Source: Thalassolituus sp. UBA1087 (GTDB taxonomy: Bacteria > Pseudomonadota > Gammaproteobacteria > Pseudomonadales > Oceanobacteraceae). From it: a stretch of 64,000 nucleotides of DNA. How positions within the stretch are numbered: position 1 is the stretch's first letter; every line of letters begins with the position of its first letter. The position numbers and the translations under genes were made by a program. The stretch lies in NCBI GenBank assembly GCA_002314145.1, contig DCCG01000010.1, positions 1 to 64,000 of the forward strand. The letters run 5' to 3'. Below, piece after piece: positions 53,151 to 61,760 of this stretch. Under the pieces are notes generated by a model. That model was not told the origin of the DNA and ran no database searches. It worked only from the letters and a program-made list of their open reading frames with translations.

Positions 53151-53687
53151 GTGACTTCAGATCAAGGCCCCGGCAACAGCCAGCGGATCATCAAACCCAA
53201 CCTGAAAAATCCCATCCACTTGCTGGCGTTTGGCTTAGGCTCGGGTACCGCCCCCAAAGCGCCCGGCACCTTTGGCACCATCGCCGCCCTGCCTTTCTGG
53301 TGGTTTCTGTTACAGGGCGTGCCCACCTTACCCTACCTGGGCATTCTGATTGCCGGTTTTGCACTCGGCGTTGTACTGTGTGAAATCACCTCACGTGATC
53401 TCGGCGTTCACGACCATGGCGGTATTGTCTGGGATGAATGGATCGGCGTGTGGATCACCTTACTCTGGCTGCCCACCGGCGGCAGCTTAATCGCCGACTT
53501 AAGCTGGCTGCTGTATGGCTTTATCCTGTTCCGCTTTTTCGACATTCTTAAACCCTGGCCCATTAAATGGCTCGATGCCAAAGTCCACGGCGGCTTCGGC
53601 ATTATGATCGACGATGTGCTGGCCGGTATTTTTGGCTGGCTGGTGTTGCAGGGGACGGTGCAGGGGATGATGCTGCTGACAGGCTGA
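53151..53687 (+). CDS. pgpA: Phosphatidylglycerophosphatase A
   Basis: Membrane phosphatase of 178 aa turning phosphatidylglycerol phosphate into phosphatidylglycerol. The family start NPIHLLAFGLGSGTAPKAPG is followed by HDHGGIVWDEWIGVWITLL, with the conserved acidic residues, and RFFDILKPWPIKWLD. I use GTG 53151 because it gives a normal-length N-terminus. A TTG start at 53097 would overlap the CheW-like gene. Neither has a strong ribosome site, so the start is uncertain. Confidence 0.9.
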   Translation: MTSDQGPGNSQRIIKPNLKNPIHLLAFGLGSGTAPKAPGTFGTIAALPFWWFLLQGVPTLPYLGILIAGFALGVVLCEITSRDLGVHDHGGIVWDEWIGVWITLLWLPTGGSLIADLSWLLYGFILFRFFDILKPWPIKWLDAKVHGGFGIMIDDVLAGIFGWLVLQGTVQGMMLLTG

Positions 53688-53799
53688 CATTAACAATACG
53701 CCCTGTTTTCTGCCTGGCCAACTAACAGCGCTGCGGAATAATTGACCCGGTAATTTAAGATAACCAGCGGCCAGGCTATTGATTAATACCCGCCATAAA

Positions 53800-53830
53800 A
53801 AAGCCCCGGTGATAACATCACCGGGGCTTT
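53800..53830 (-). terminator. Rho-independent terminator after azoR
   Basis: AAAGCCCCGGTGAT (53800-53813) pairs with ATCACCGGGGCTTT (53817-53830), a 14-bp stem with a three-base loop. The minus strand continues with T residues, 31 bases after the azoR stop. It may also stop pgpA read-through. Confidence 0.93.
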
Positions 53831-53861
53831 CCGATATTCGCTGTTACTGATGAAGGAAAAA

Positions 53862-54461
53862 TCAGAACAGAGCAGCAATCTCGTCAGCTGCTGCTTTAAT
53901 ACCAGCTTCTTTCGCTTCGTCACCCATGTTCAGGCCTTCGGCGTGAATCATGCGAACGTCAGACAGACCCACGAAACCGAAGATCATTTTCAGGAAGGGT
54001 GTCTGAGTATCGGCTGGTGTATCTTTGTAGATACCACCACGGGTAGTGATTACGTAAACCGGTTTGTTGTCCAGCAGGCCAACAGCGCCTGTGTCAGTGT
54101 ACTTAAAGGTCACGCCGGCGCGGCACAGGTAATCCAGGTAAGTTTTGGTCTGTGCTGGCAGTGCAAAGTTATACATAGGCGCAGTGAAGACGATTTCGTC
54201 TGCTTCTTTTACTTCCGCCAGCAGTTTGTCAGCATAGGCAACGATGGCTTTCTGATCATCGTTCAGCTGGTCTGCCGGTGTGAACAGTGCGCCAACGACA
54301 TTGCCGTCCAGGTACGGAGGTACGTCAGCAGACAGGTCACGAACGATGACTTCGCCGCCGGCGTTCTTGCCTTTCCAGCCTTCAATAAACTGTTCTGCCA
54401 ACTGGCTGGACTGACCGCCATCACCAAATACACTGCTTTTTACGTAAAGAAGTTTTGCCAT
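53862..54461 (-). CDS. azoR: FMN-dependent NADH-azoreductase/quinone reductase
   Basis: 199-residue flavodoxin-like reductase of azo dyes and quinones. It opens with MAKLLYVKSSVFGDGGQSSQ, the FMN phosphate loop. FTAPMYNFALPAQTKTYLDY and the ITTRGGIY motif are standard AzoR marks. I start at ATG 54461, which has TTGGAG at the right distance. A further ATG four codons upstream lies on top of that site. It is divergent from a LysR regulator, the usual arrangement for such quinone-responsive pairs. Confidence 0.92.
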   Translation of the reverse strand: MAKLLYVKSSVFGDGGQSSQLAEQFIEGWKGKNAGGEVIVRDLSADVPPYLDGNVVGALFTPADQLNDDQKAIVAYADKLLAEVKEADEIVFTAPMYNFALPAQTKTYLDYLCRAGVTFKYTDTGAVGLLDNKPVYVITTRGGIYKDTPADTQTPFLKMIFGFVGLSDVRMIHAEGLNMGDEAKEAGIKAAADEIAALF

Positions 54462-54589
54462 TATTGTCTCCAAAATAGAGTCGCTGAGTTTGTTGTGCGT
54501 ATTCTGGCCAACAATTCGTGCGCGTTAAATACAAAAAAACCGAACATATCTATCTAAAATACTGGCCATCAAAGAGTCAGGGGACAGAT

Positions 54590-55498
54590 ATGAAGATCAC
54601 ACTGGAACAATGGCAAACGCTGGTGACGGTGGTGGAGGCCGGCAGTTATGCCCGTGCCGCCGAGCTGATGAATAAAAGTCAGTCTGCGATCAGTTATTCC
54701 ATGTCCAAGATGGAAGACCGGCTGGGTCTGGCTATTTTCCGCCTTGAAGGCCGCCGCGCGGTGCTGACCACCGCCGGCGAAGCTCTGTTCAATCAGGCGA
54801 AGACGCTGCTGGAAAAAGCCCGTTACGTGGAAGGGCTGGCCGGTAACTATCAGGCCGGCAGCCAGTCGACCATCCATCTGGCCATGGAAATTATTTTCCC
54901 GGTCAGAATTCTCAGCAAAGTCCTGCAGGCGTATGCCGAAAAATACCCCTTTATCCGCGTAGAGCTGCATGAAACTGCACTCAGCGGCACCAGCGAAGCG
55001 TTAAAAAAAGACAAGGTGGAACTGGCGATTATTGCCAATGAATCCGCCCGTTTTATGGGCGATTTTTTAATGCCGGTGAAGTTTGTTGCCGTGGCCCATC
55101 CACAGCATCCGCTGCATCAGTTACAGCGCCCGCTGAGCTATGACGATCTGGTGGGCGAGCGTCAGATTGTGATCCGTGATTCCGGTTCGCAGCCCCAGGA
55201 TGCCGGCTGGCTGGAAGCCCAGCAACGCTGGACCGTCAGTACCATGGCCACGTCGCTGCACTGCACAACGTCCGGGCTGGGATTCGCCTGGTATCCGCAG
55301 GTGAATATTCAGCACGCGCTGGATGCCGGTCAGCTTAAACCGCTGCCGCTGGAACAGGGCGCTGAACGTCAGGTGGATGTGTATATGGTGATGCGCGATG
55401 GCAAATCGGCGGCGCCCCATGTGCAGTATCTGGCGGCGCTGATTCGTGATGCGGTTAATTCAGCCTGCCAGCGCCATCATAAAGCCCAGGCTATCTGA
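54590..55498 (+). CDS. LysR-family regulator, probably of azoR
   Basis: 302 aa. N-terminal winged helix-turn-helix: LEQWQTLVTVVEAGSYARAA followed by LMNKSQSAISYSMSKMEDRL. The effector domain follows with SIHLAME-like TIHLAMEIIFPVRILSKVL. I start at ATG 54590 after AGGGGAC. It is divergent from azoR with 128 bases between the start codons, and control of azoR is the natural inference. Confidence 0.88.
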   Translation: MKITLEQWQTLVTVVEAGSYARAAELMNKSQSAISYSMSKMEDRLGLAIFRLEGRRAVLTTAGEALFNQAKTLLEKARYVEGLAGNYQAGSQSTIHLAMEIIFPVRILSKVLQAYAEKYPFIRVELHETALSGTSEALKKDKVELAIIANESARFMGDFLMPVKFVAVAHPQHPLHQLQRPLSYDDLVGERQIVIRDSGSQPQDAGWLEAQQRWTVSTMATSLHCTTSGLGFAWYPQVNIQHALDAGQLKPLPLEQGAERQVDVYMVMRDGKSAAPHVQYLAALIRDAVNSACQRHHKAQAI

Positions 55499-55588
55499 GG
55501 ATGCAGACTATCTGAGGAAAGTTGTACCTGTCTTTTAAGACTTTCCGGCCAGGCTTTTTGATCAGACGGTCCACTACAATCCGCAAGC

Positions 55589-56401
55589 TTATTCAGGCAG
55601 ATCATAGCGGCCGGAAACCAGCCCTCCCGGCGTTACCCCAAAGTGGCTGCGGAAGGCCGAAATAAACGCCGAGGTCGAATCATAACCACAGGCCAGGGCA
55701 ATATCCGTCACCCGCTCTCCCCGCTCCAGCATGGGCAGAGAACTGAGCAGGCGCAGACGCTGACGCCAGGCGCGGAAAGCCAGACTGGTTTCTTTCTGGA
55801 AAATACGGGTGATGGTTTTTTCCGAAATGCCCAGCCGTTTTGCCCAGTCTCCCAGCGTATCCGGATGATCCGGGTGAGCGTATATGTGCCGGCACATGGG
55901 CTGCAGACGCTCATCCGCCGGCCAGGGTAAATGCAGATCGGTGCGCGGCGCTTCCCGCAGCTGATCGATCATCACGCTGACTAAACGGCCCTCTTCGTTA
56001 TCTTCGTCGTAATCCTGCGCAAATGTACTGAAGGTGCGGATTAACTCCCGCGCCAGCGGCTGCACTTCCAGTATTTCACATTGCGCGGATAACTCAGGAA
56101 ATTCTTCACTGCGGATGTACAGACTGCGCATTTCGGTATCCGGCGCACTGGTCACGCAGTGCGGCAGACCGGCTGGAATCATGATGGCGCGCTGTGGCGG
56201 TGCCAGATAACGGCCATTGGCGATCTGTACTTCCATCACCCCGCGGATCGCGTAGGACAGCTGAATCCAGGGGTGTTCATGCCATTTGGTCACGGCGGCC
56301 TGGCGCAGGGATTCTGCCCGTGCATAGACCCGCCGGGGTAAGGCATCTAACTCAGGAACCAGACGCAGGCTGGCTCCGGTATGTCCGTTTGTCGACATCA
56401 T
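55589..56401 (-). CDS. AraC-family regulator with cupin domain
   Basis: 270 aa. The N-terminal cupin has HEHPWIQLSYAIRGVMEVQI and PAGLPHCVTS. The C-terminal AraC domain has LGDWAKRLGISEKTITRIFQ and VTDIALACGYDSTSAFISAF, then RSHFGVTPGG. The layout matches small AraC regulators such as NimR, which control a neighbouring transporter. It is divergent from the bile-acid-symporter-like gene with 95 bases between the starts, so that gene is its likely target. Confidence 0.88.
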   Translation of the reverse strand: MMSTNGHTGASLRLVPELDALPRRVYARAESLRQAAVTKWHEHPWIQLSYAIRGVMEVQIANGRYLAPPQRAIMIPAGLPHCVTSAPDTEMRSLYIRSEEFPELSAQCEILEVQPLARELIRTFSTFAQDYDEDNEEGRLVSVMIDQLREAPRTDLHLPWPADERLQPMCRHIYAHPDHPDTLGDWAKRLGISEKTITRIFQKETSLAFRAWRQRLRLLSSLPMLERGERVTDIALACGYDSTSAFISAFRSHFGVTPGGLVSGRYDLPE

Positions 56402-56496
56402 AGTGATTTATTGCGTTAGCCCGATATCTTTTCCAGATTAAACTCACTTTATCCTTTGCTTCAAGCTGTTGAGATAACGTTAAGAGAAACTGACCC

Positions 56497-57489
56497 ATGA
56501 AATTACTGCGCTTTTTACCCGACAAATTAATCCTGATGATGCTGGGCGCCGTAGCCCTGGCGGCTTTGTTGCCGGTCAGCGGACAGGCAGCCGAGGTATT
56601 TTCCTGGGTGACAGACCTGGCAATTGGCCTGTTGTTTTTTATGCACGGTGCCAAGTTATCCACCAAAGCGGTGTTTGAAGGCCTGACGCACTGGCGCCTG
56701 CATTTATTAATTTTCTCGTTTACGTTTGTAATCTTCCCGCTGCTGGGGCTGGCACTGAAACCTGTGCTGGTGCCTATGGTCGGGGATGATCTGTACATGG
56801 GCATTCTGTATCTGTGCGCCCTGCCTGCCACGGTACAGTCGGCCATCGCGTTAACCTCAATGGCGGGTGGCAATATTCCCGCTGCCGTATGCAGCGCCGC
56901 CACCTCCAGCCTGATCGGTATTTTCCTGACGCCGTTTATCGTTATGCTGATCATGGGCGCTCAGGCCGCCAGCATTGATCCGGCAGAAGCCATTCAGGGC
57001 ATTGTGATTCAGTTATTACTGCCGTTTATTGCCGGTCAGATTGCCCGCATCTGGATCGGTAACTGGGTAGCAGCCAACAAAAACTGGCTCAAATATCTTG
57101 ATCAGTCATCCATTCTGTTGGTGGTTTACGGTGCCTTCAGTCACGCCGTCAATGAAGGCCTGTGGTCTCGTCTGCCACTGATGGATCTGCTCGGTCTGGT
57201 GGTTGCCTGTCTGCTGTTGCTCGCACTGGTGCTGGTGCTGACCAATACCGTGGCACGGCTGTTCGGTTTCTCACTGGAAGACCGTATCACCATTGTTTTC
57301 GCGGCCTCGAAAAAGAGTCTCGCCACCGGCGTTCCTATGGCACAGGTACTGTTTGCCGGTATGGCCTCCATGGGTACCCTGATCCTGCCGCTGATGCTGT
57401 TCCATCAGATTCAGTTAATGGTGTGTACCGTGATGGCACAACGTTACGCCGCCATGCCGAGAGAAGGCGAACTGGCCACTCAGGGATAA
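56497..57489 (+). CDS. Bile acid:sodium symporter-like (YfeH/SBF-like) membrane transporter
   Basis: 330-residue membrane protein with about ten hydrophobic helices of the SBF-like family (MKLLRFLPDKLILMMLGAVA, LLFFMHGAKLSTKAVFEGL, YLCALPATVQSAIALTSMAG, AASKKSLATGVPMAQVLFAG). Bacterial YfeH-type proteins have no firmly known substrate. Function is inferred only at the level of organic anion transport. It is paired with the divergent AraC gene. Confidence 0.87.
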   Translation: MKLLRFLPDKLILMMLGAVALAALLPVSGQAAEVFSWVTDLAIGLLFFMHGAKLSTKAVFEGLTHWRLHLLIFSFTFVIFPLLGLALKPVLVPMVGDDLYMGILYLCALPATVQSAIALTSMAGGNIPAAVCSAATSSLIGIFLTPFIVMLIMGAQAASIDPAEAIQGIVIQLLLPFIAGQIARIWIGNWVAANKNWLKYLDQSSILLVVYGAFSHAVNEGLWSRLPLMDLLGLVVACLLLLALVLVLTNTVARLFGFSLEDRITIVFAASKKSLATGVPMAQVLFAGMASMGTLILPLMLFHQIQLMVCTVMAQRYAAMPREGELATQG

Positions 57490-57526
57490 CCTCTGCGCTC
57501 CTGATCGGGGGAATCCGGTCAAGGAC

Positions 57527-57560
57527 CTGTGCGGAATAATTAAAGAATCATTCCGCACAG
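57527..57560. promoter_or_regulatory. Perfect inverted repeat upstream of the acetamidase gene
   Basis: CTGTGCGGAAT (57527-57537) pairs with ATTCCGCACAG (57550-57560), an 11-bp stem with a 12-base loop, 85 bases before the acetamidase start and 38 bases after the transporter stop. It has no T-run, so an operator is as likely as a terminator. Confidence 0.55.
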
Positions 57561-57644
57561 CCTCAGATAATCGGAGTATGAGGCAATAATAATCCAATGC
57601 CTTTCACAGTCAGCAGACCATAAGTAAATTCTGAGGTACTCATT

Positions 57645-59048
57645 ATGACAGATCATGTTTGCTCACCCGGCTGTAATCATCACAGCCACATTGGTGAAAA
57701 TGAAAAGGGCGAATTTGCAGCCGGCAAAGAAAAAGTTTTCTCCAATATCAGTAAAGGTTCTATCGCCGCCGCCGCGAACTGCCGCGATATCGCTGCGCTG
57801 AAAGCCAACAATTTTGAAGAAGGCAAGCATTACTATATCCCGGCTCATAAAGACACGGTGACCTGGGGTTATTTCAGTTACAGCCAGCCACCGGTGGTTA
57901 AAATCAATTCCGGTGATTTCGCCACCATCGAAACACTGACTCACCACAGTGGTGATGATTATGAGCGCATGATCAAAGGCGATCCGGGTGCAGAAAGTGT
58001 CTTCCACTGGACCAAAGACGAAAAAAATATTGATCGTCGTGGTGCCGGCCCGGTCGACAGTCCGATTGGTTCCGGGGCAGGTGTTGGTCCGCACATCTGT
58101 ACCGGACCGGTTTATATTGAAGATGCAGAACCCGGTGATGTGCTGGAAGTGCGTATTCTGGATGTGGTTCAGCGTCCGAGTTTTAACCCGGAATTTGCCG
58201 GCAAAGCCTTTGGTTCTAACGCCGCCGCAAACTGGGGTTTTCAATACAATGATCTGCTCGGTGGCGTACCCCGTGAAATAATTACCGTGTATGAACTGGA
58301 TGCTCTGGAACAGATCGCCTGGGCGAAAGCGGTATACAACTACAAGTGGACAACACAGACCGATCCTTATGGTGTCGATCACGCGACCATTGATTATCCG
58401 GGCGTGATTGTTAACCACGATACTGTGGATAAAAACTTCGATGTGCTGAAAGGTTTCCGCGTACCGGTTCGTCCGCACTTCGGTACCATTTCAGTTGCGC
58501 CGAAAGAACAGGAAGTAGTCAGCACCACACCACCAAACTACAACGGCGGTAATATTGATAACTGGCGTATTGGTAAAGGCGCGACGATTTTCCTGCCGGT
58601 ATCCGTTGCCGGTGCGCTGTTCCAGGTGGGTGACCCGCATGCATCACAGGGCGATTCCGAACTGTGTGGTACCGCCATCGAATGTTCGCTGACCGGTAAA
58701 TTCCAGTTTGTGCTGCACAAGCAGAAAGATCTGTCCGGCACCAAACTGGATGGTCTGAAATCGCCACTGCTGGAAACCAAAGATGAATGGGTTGTGCATG
58801 GTTTCAGCTATGCAAACTATCTCTCGGATCTGGAAGATTCCAATACCATCTATCAGAAATCGTCTGTGGATCTTGCGATGCGTGATGCATTCCGTAAAAC
58901 CCGTGAGTTCCTGATGACAGCCAAAGGTCTGACCGAAGATGAAGCCATGTCACTGATGTCAATCGGTGTCGACTTCGGGATTACCCAGGTGGTTGATGGC
59001 AACTGGGGTGTACACGCCATTATTAAGAAAGGCATGTTTCCCGGCTGA
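57645..59048 (+). CDS. Acetamidase/formamidase family protein
   Basis: 467-residue cytoplasmic amidase of the FmdA/AmdA family, hydrolysing formamide or acetamide to ammonia and the acid. Family stretches include DAEPGDVLEVRILDVV, PHFGTISVAPKEQEVVSTTP, NIDNWRIGKGATIFLPVSV and GDPHASQGDSELCGTAIECS, the last a conserved active-site region. It is some 50 residues longer than usual. The extra N-terminus starts MTDHVCSPGCNHHSHIGENE, a Cys/His-rich, metal-site-like tag. No amide transporter is adjacent, but an AraC regulator follows. Confidence 0.88.
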   Translation: MTDHVCSPGCNHHSHIGENEKGEFAAGKEKVFSNISKGSIAAAANCRDIAALKANNFEEGKHYYIPAHKDTVTWGYFSYSQPPVVKINSGDFATIETLTHHSGDDYERMIKGDPGAESVFHWTKDEKNIDRRGAGPVDSPIGSGAGVGPHICTGPVYIEDAEPGDVLEVRILDVVQRPSFNPEFAGKAFGSNAAANWGFQYNDLLGGVPREIITVYELDALEQIAWAKAVYNYKWTTQTDPYGVDHATIDYPGVIVNHDTVDKNFDVLKGFRVPVRPHFGTISVAPKEQEVVSTTPPNYNGGNIDNWRIGKGATIFLPVSVAGALFQVGDPHASQGDSELCGTAIECSLTGKFQFVLHKQKDLSGTKLDGLKSPLLETKDEWVVHGFSYANYLSDLEDSNTIYQKSSVDLAMRDAFRKTREFLMTAKGLTEDEAMSLMSIGVDFGITQVVDGNWGVHAIIKKGMFPG

Positions 59049-59074
59049 AACCACCCAGGTTTCAGCTTATACAG

Positions 59075-59098
59075 GGCCGGCGTAATGCCGGCCTTTTT
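59075..59098 (+). terminator. Rho-independent terminator after the acetamidase gene
   Basis: GGCCGGC (59075-59081) pairs with GCCGGCC (59087-59093), followed by five T residues, 26 bases after the stop codon. Confidence 0.9.
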
Positions 59099-59225
59099 GA
59101 TGGGCAATAAAAACCAGCTTACAGACCACATTTTATCTGACACAGACAGCCAATAACGGACGCTGCAGTGATTCTGCAACGCCAGTACCACCTGACCTTC
59201 AATTGTTACTTACGTACTATTACCC

Positions 59226-59339
59226 GTGCCCGGTGTTTATATCGGTAAGCCCGAATCTGTATCCGGCCATGCGGTAAATAATTACAAAGCAGCCATTAAT
59301 GATGTGAAAGATGACCCGGGTCAATACGGGGCACCATGA
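59226..59339 (+). CDS. Possible 37-residue ORF or gene remnant
   Basis: A GTG-started frame encodes VPGVYIGKPESVSGHAVNNY and a further AAINDVKDDPGQYGAP. The composition is protein-like and the frame is open upstream only to 59196. There is no ribosome site. The stop codon lies inside a terminator-like hairpin (59331-59367). It could be the 3' end of a decayed gene or a very small protein. I do not recognise it. The rest of the 646-base gap between 59049 and 59694 shows no gene. Confidence 0.3.
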   Translation: MPGVYIGKPESVSGHAVNNYKAAINDVKDDPGQYGAP

Positions 59340-59367
59340 ATCTCAATGGGTCATTGTGGTGCTTTTT
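59331..59367 (+). terminator. Terminator-like hairpin without an assigned gene
   Basis: GCACCA (59331-59336) pairs with TGGTGC (59357-59362), followed by five T residues. Inner bases TGA and TCA can extend the stem. It overlaps the end of the 59226-59339 frame and is well separated from the acetamidase terminator, so it implies another short transcript or a remnant. Confidence 0.6.
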
Positions 59368-59694
59368 AAGACAGCATAATGACTAAAGCCACAATACCTA
59401 TAAGGATATATAAAGTCTGTCGTCAACGGCATTTTTTATCATTCATTTTAAAAACCCGGTGATAATATCAAAATTGGAATAACGTGATAAAAATAGCATT
59501 ACTTCCGTAATATTAAGCAACAATTTCTATACAAAAAGGGCAGAATCCCACCCATATTTATCCCGCACAGGAAACTATTTGATTTTCATAAGAGGTGGCC
59601 GGTTATTGGTATGCCTTATGCTCAGTTAATTTTCATAACCACTATAAAGCCTCATGGATGATGAATAACCATCAACAGTTTTGGAGGTGTACCG

Positions 59695-60672
59695 ATGACT
59701 TCTTGGAAAGTTTCAACCGATGATTGCTCAGTCAAAGAACGTGCGCGGATCTGGCAGCGGGCAATGGATAAACTCTATATGCCAAGCTGTGAGTTTGGCT
59801 GCAATGAGAATCAGTTTCATGGTGATATCAGCTGTGTTTACACGCCGATGGGTGTCGAATTCTCAGTCATGTCAGGCTCGCCGCTGGAGATCTCCGGCAA
59901 ATCTGATAACCAGCCCTACCCTTTCTGGATGGCACTGTTATTAGAAGGTGAATTTTCACTGAAATATCAGGGCACAGAATTACCTGCCGCCGAAGGTTCC
60001 ATGATTTACGCCCCAACCGGGGTGGACATGACCCTGTCGGTAAAATCTGAATTTAAAATGCTGTACATTAAAGTGCCGAAAAACCTGGTCAACACCCGGC
60101 TGTTAAATCCCAGCCTGATCAACGTCGGCCACCTACCTTGCGAAAGCGGGATCAACCATGTGTTTTCCAGCATGCTGACGTCACTCAGTCAGAACATTGA
60201 TGAGCTGGAAACATCCATGCTGCGCCCTGTTGAGATCGCTTTATCTGAATTTATTGTCAGCAATCTGATTCATGAAAGCGGCGTTCAGGAGTTTGGCAGT
60301 ACCGCCAAAATTCTGCACTTTAAACGTATCTGTCAGCTGATTGATGCAAACCTTGCCGACCCGGCGTTATCGCTCAATATGGTAGCCGAAAAATACAAAG
60401 TATCTTCGCGCTATATTCAGAAATTATTTGAATCCGGTGGCATCAGTTTCGTGAATTATGTCCGGCTGCGCCGCCTGGAGCGGTGCCGCTGCGAGCTGGG
60501 TAATCCTCAGTACAGCCATTTATCCGTATCGGATATCTGTTTCCGCTGGGGCTTTAACGATGCCGGACATTTCAGCCGTACTTTCCGCACAGCCTTTGGC
60601 CAGACGCCAAGAGATTATCGCCGCGAACAGGTCGCTAATCTGAAAAATGAAGCAGCACTGGTCGCGGTTTAA
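59695..60672 (+). CDS. AraC-family regulator, FeaR-like layout
   Basis: 325 aa. The N-terminal sensor half (VSTDDCSVKERARIWQRAMD, FWMALLLEGEFSLKYQGTEL) resembles AraC/XylS members with the AraC_binding_2 type domain. The C-terminal DNA-binding half has LSLNMVAEKYKVSSRYIQKL and VSDICFRWGFNDAGHFSRTF, then RTAFGQTPRDYRRE. Start ATG 59695 follows TTGGAGGTG. It reads in the same direction as the acetamidase gene, 646 bases downstream, and may control it. Ligand unknown. Confidence 0.88.
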   Translation: MTSWKVSTDDCSVKERARIWQRAMDKLYMPSCEFGCNENQFHGDISCVYTPMGVEFSVMSGSPLEISGKSDNQPYPFWMALLLEGEFSLKYQGTELPAAEGSMIYAPTGVDMTLSVKSEFKMLYIKVPKNLVNTRLLNPSLINVGHLPCESGINHVFSSMLTSLSQNIDELETSMLRPVEIALSEFIVSNLIHESGVQEFGSTAKILHFKRICQLIDANLADPALSLNMVAEKYKVSSRYIQKLFESGGISFVNYVRLRRLERCRCELGNPQYSHLSVSDICFRWGFNDAGHFSRTFRTAFGQTPRDYRREQVANLKNEAALVAV

Positions 60673-60819
60673 GCGGCCGGCAGTGGTTCATTATTTCTCC
60701 GCCAGCTTCTGATTCTTTTCTCTGACCAGATATCGTCTACGTCGCCAACCGGCTGACGTCAGACGATAAGCTGTCAGTTCCCTCTGCCGGCAGCTCACCA
60801 CGCCATAAGTGCTGACGTC

Positions 60820-60858
60820 ATAGCCACGCACAACATAGCCACGCACAACATGGCCACG
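60820..60858. repeat. 15-base tandem repeat
   Basis: ATAGCCACGCACAAC occurs at 60820-60834 and 60835-60849, followed by a partial third unit ATGGCCACG. It lies in the gap between convergent genes (60673-60944), which otherwise shows no gene. Confidence 0.75.
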
Positions 60859-60944
60859 GATGACACGGCTGCTGCCCGGGATTCGACGATAAAATCAAAA
60901 GGAAAGTAAACGTCCTGTCAGAGCATCTGCCAGGACAGTATGGG

Positions 60945-61760
60945 CTATTCGGCCTGAGGATTGGCCGACGGCCAGAGTGCCACACTCATCATACTAAGGG
61001 AGCCATAAATACACTGGGGAGTGATAAATTCCAGCGCATCATCCTGCATATCACGCGTTGCCAGCACGTAAAGCAGTGGCAGATAATGTTCCGGTGAAGG
61101 GACGGCGAGACCACTTTCCTGGCCGAGAGACGTCAGGTCCAGTAAATCCTCATGGCGTCCCTCACGAATGGCTTCAGCAATATTTTTCTGGAAACGCAGC
61201 GCCCAGCTGTAGGCCATATTGTCGGCGTCATAATCAGCCATCACGGTATTATGCACCAGGTTGCCGCTGCCAATAATCAGGTAGCCTTCACTGCGTAACA
61301 TCCGGAGTTTTTCTGCGGTATAAAAATGCCACGCCATGGGCTCAGATATATTCAGGCTGAGCTGCACCACAGGCACATCCGCTGCCGGATAAAAATGACT
61401 CAGCACTGTCCAGCTGCCTTCATCCAGCCCCCAGTCGGAACTGTATTCCACCGCTTCCGGCTGTAACAGCTCCCGCACCCGTGCGGCCAGTTCACTGCTG
61501 CCCGGGGCAGGGTAAGTAAATGACTGCAGAGTGGGATTATGCTCTCCGTGTAAGGTGCGCGGCCGTTCCATGGCGGTTACCTGAATACTGCCGGCGGTCA
61601 TCCAGTGGGCAGAAATAACCAGCACGCCACGCGGTTTACCTATGCCGGAACCCAGACAAGACCAGCTCTCGGTAAAGACATTATCATCCACAGCATTGCT
61701 GGCCAGTCCGTGGCCAATAAATAATGCAGGCAGCCGCAGCGCCGGTACTGATTGCCTCAT
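60945..61760 (-). CDS. 4,5-DOPA-extradiol-dioxygenase-type (YgiD/LigB-like) protein
   Basis: 271-residue class III extradiol dioxygenase-fold protein (YgiD/DODA). Metal-site histidines are seen in PALFIGHGLASNAVDDN, VLVISAHWMTAG and GSGNLVHNT. WGLDEGSWTVLSHFYPAADV is a family signature. DODA enzymes cleave catechol rings such as DOPA, though bacterial members often have unassigned substrates. The start overlaps the stop of the ABC ATPase gene by four bases (ATGA), so translation is coupled, linking it to import of a peptide-like or aromatic amine compound. Confidence 0.87.
   Translation of the reverse strand: MRQSVPALRLPALFIGHGLASNAVDDNVFTESWSCLGSGIGKPRGVLVISAHWMTAGSIQVTAMERPRTLHGEHNPTLQSFTYPAPGSSELAARVRELLQPEAVEYSSDWGLDEGSWTVLSHFYPAADVPVVQLSLNISEPMAWHFYTAEKLRMLRSEGYLIIGSGNLVHNTVMADYDADNMAYSWALRFQKNIAEAIREGRHEDLLDLTSLGQESGLAVPSPEHYLPLLYVLATRDMQDDALEFITPQCIYGSLSMMSVALWPSANPQAE

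Noticed and set aside
57663..58478. Minus-strand frame of 271 codons opposite the acetamidase gene
   Set aside because: The plus-strand amidase has clear family sequence throughout. The antisense frame has none.
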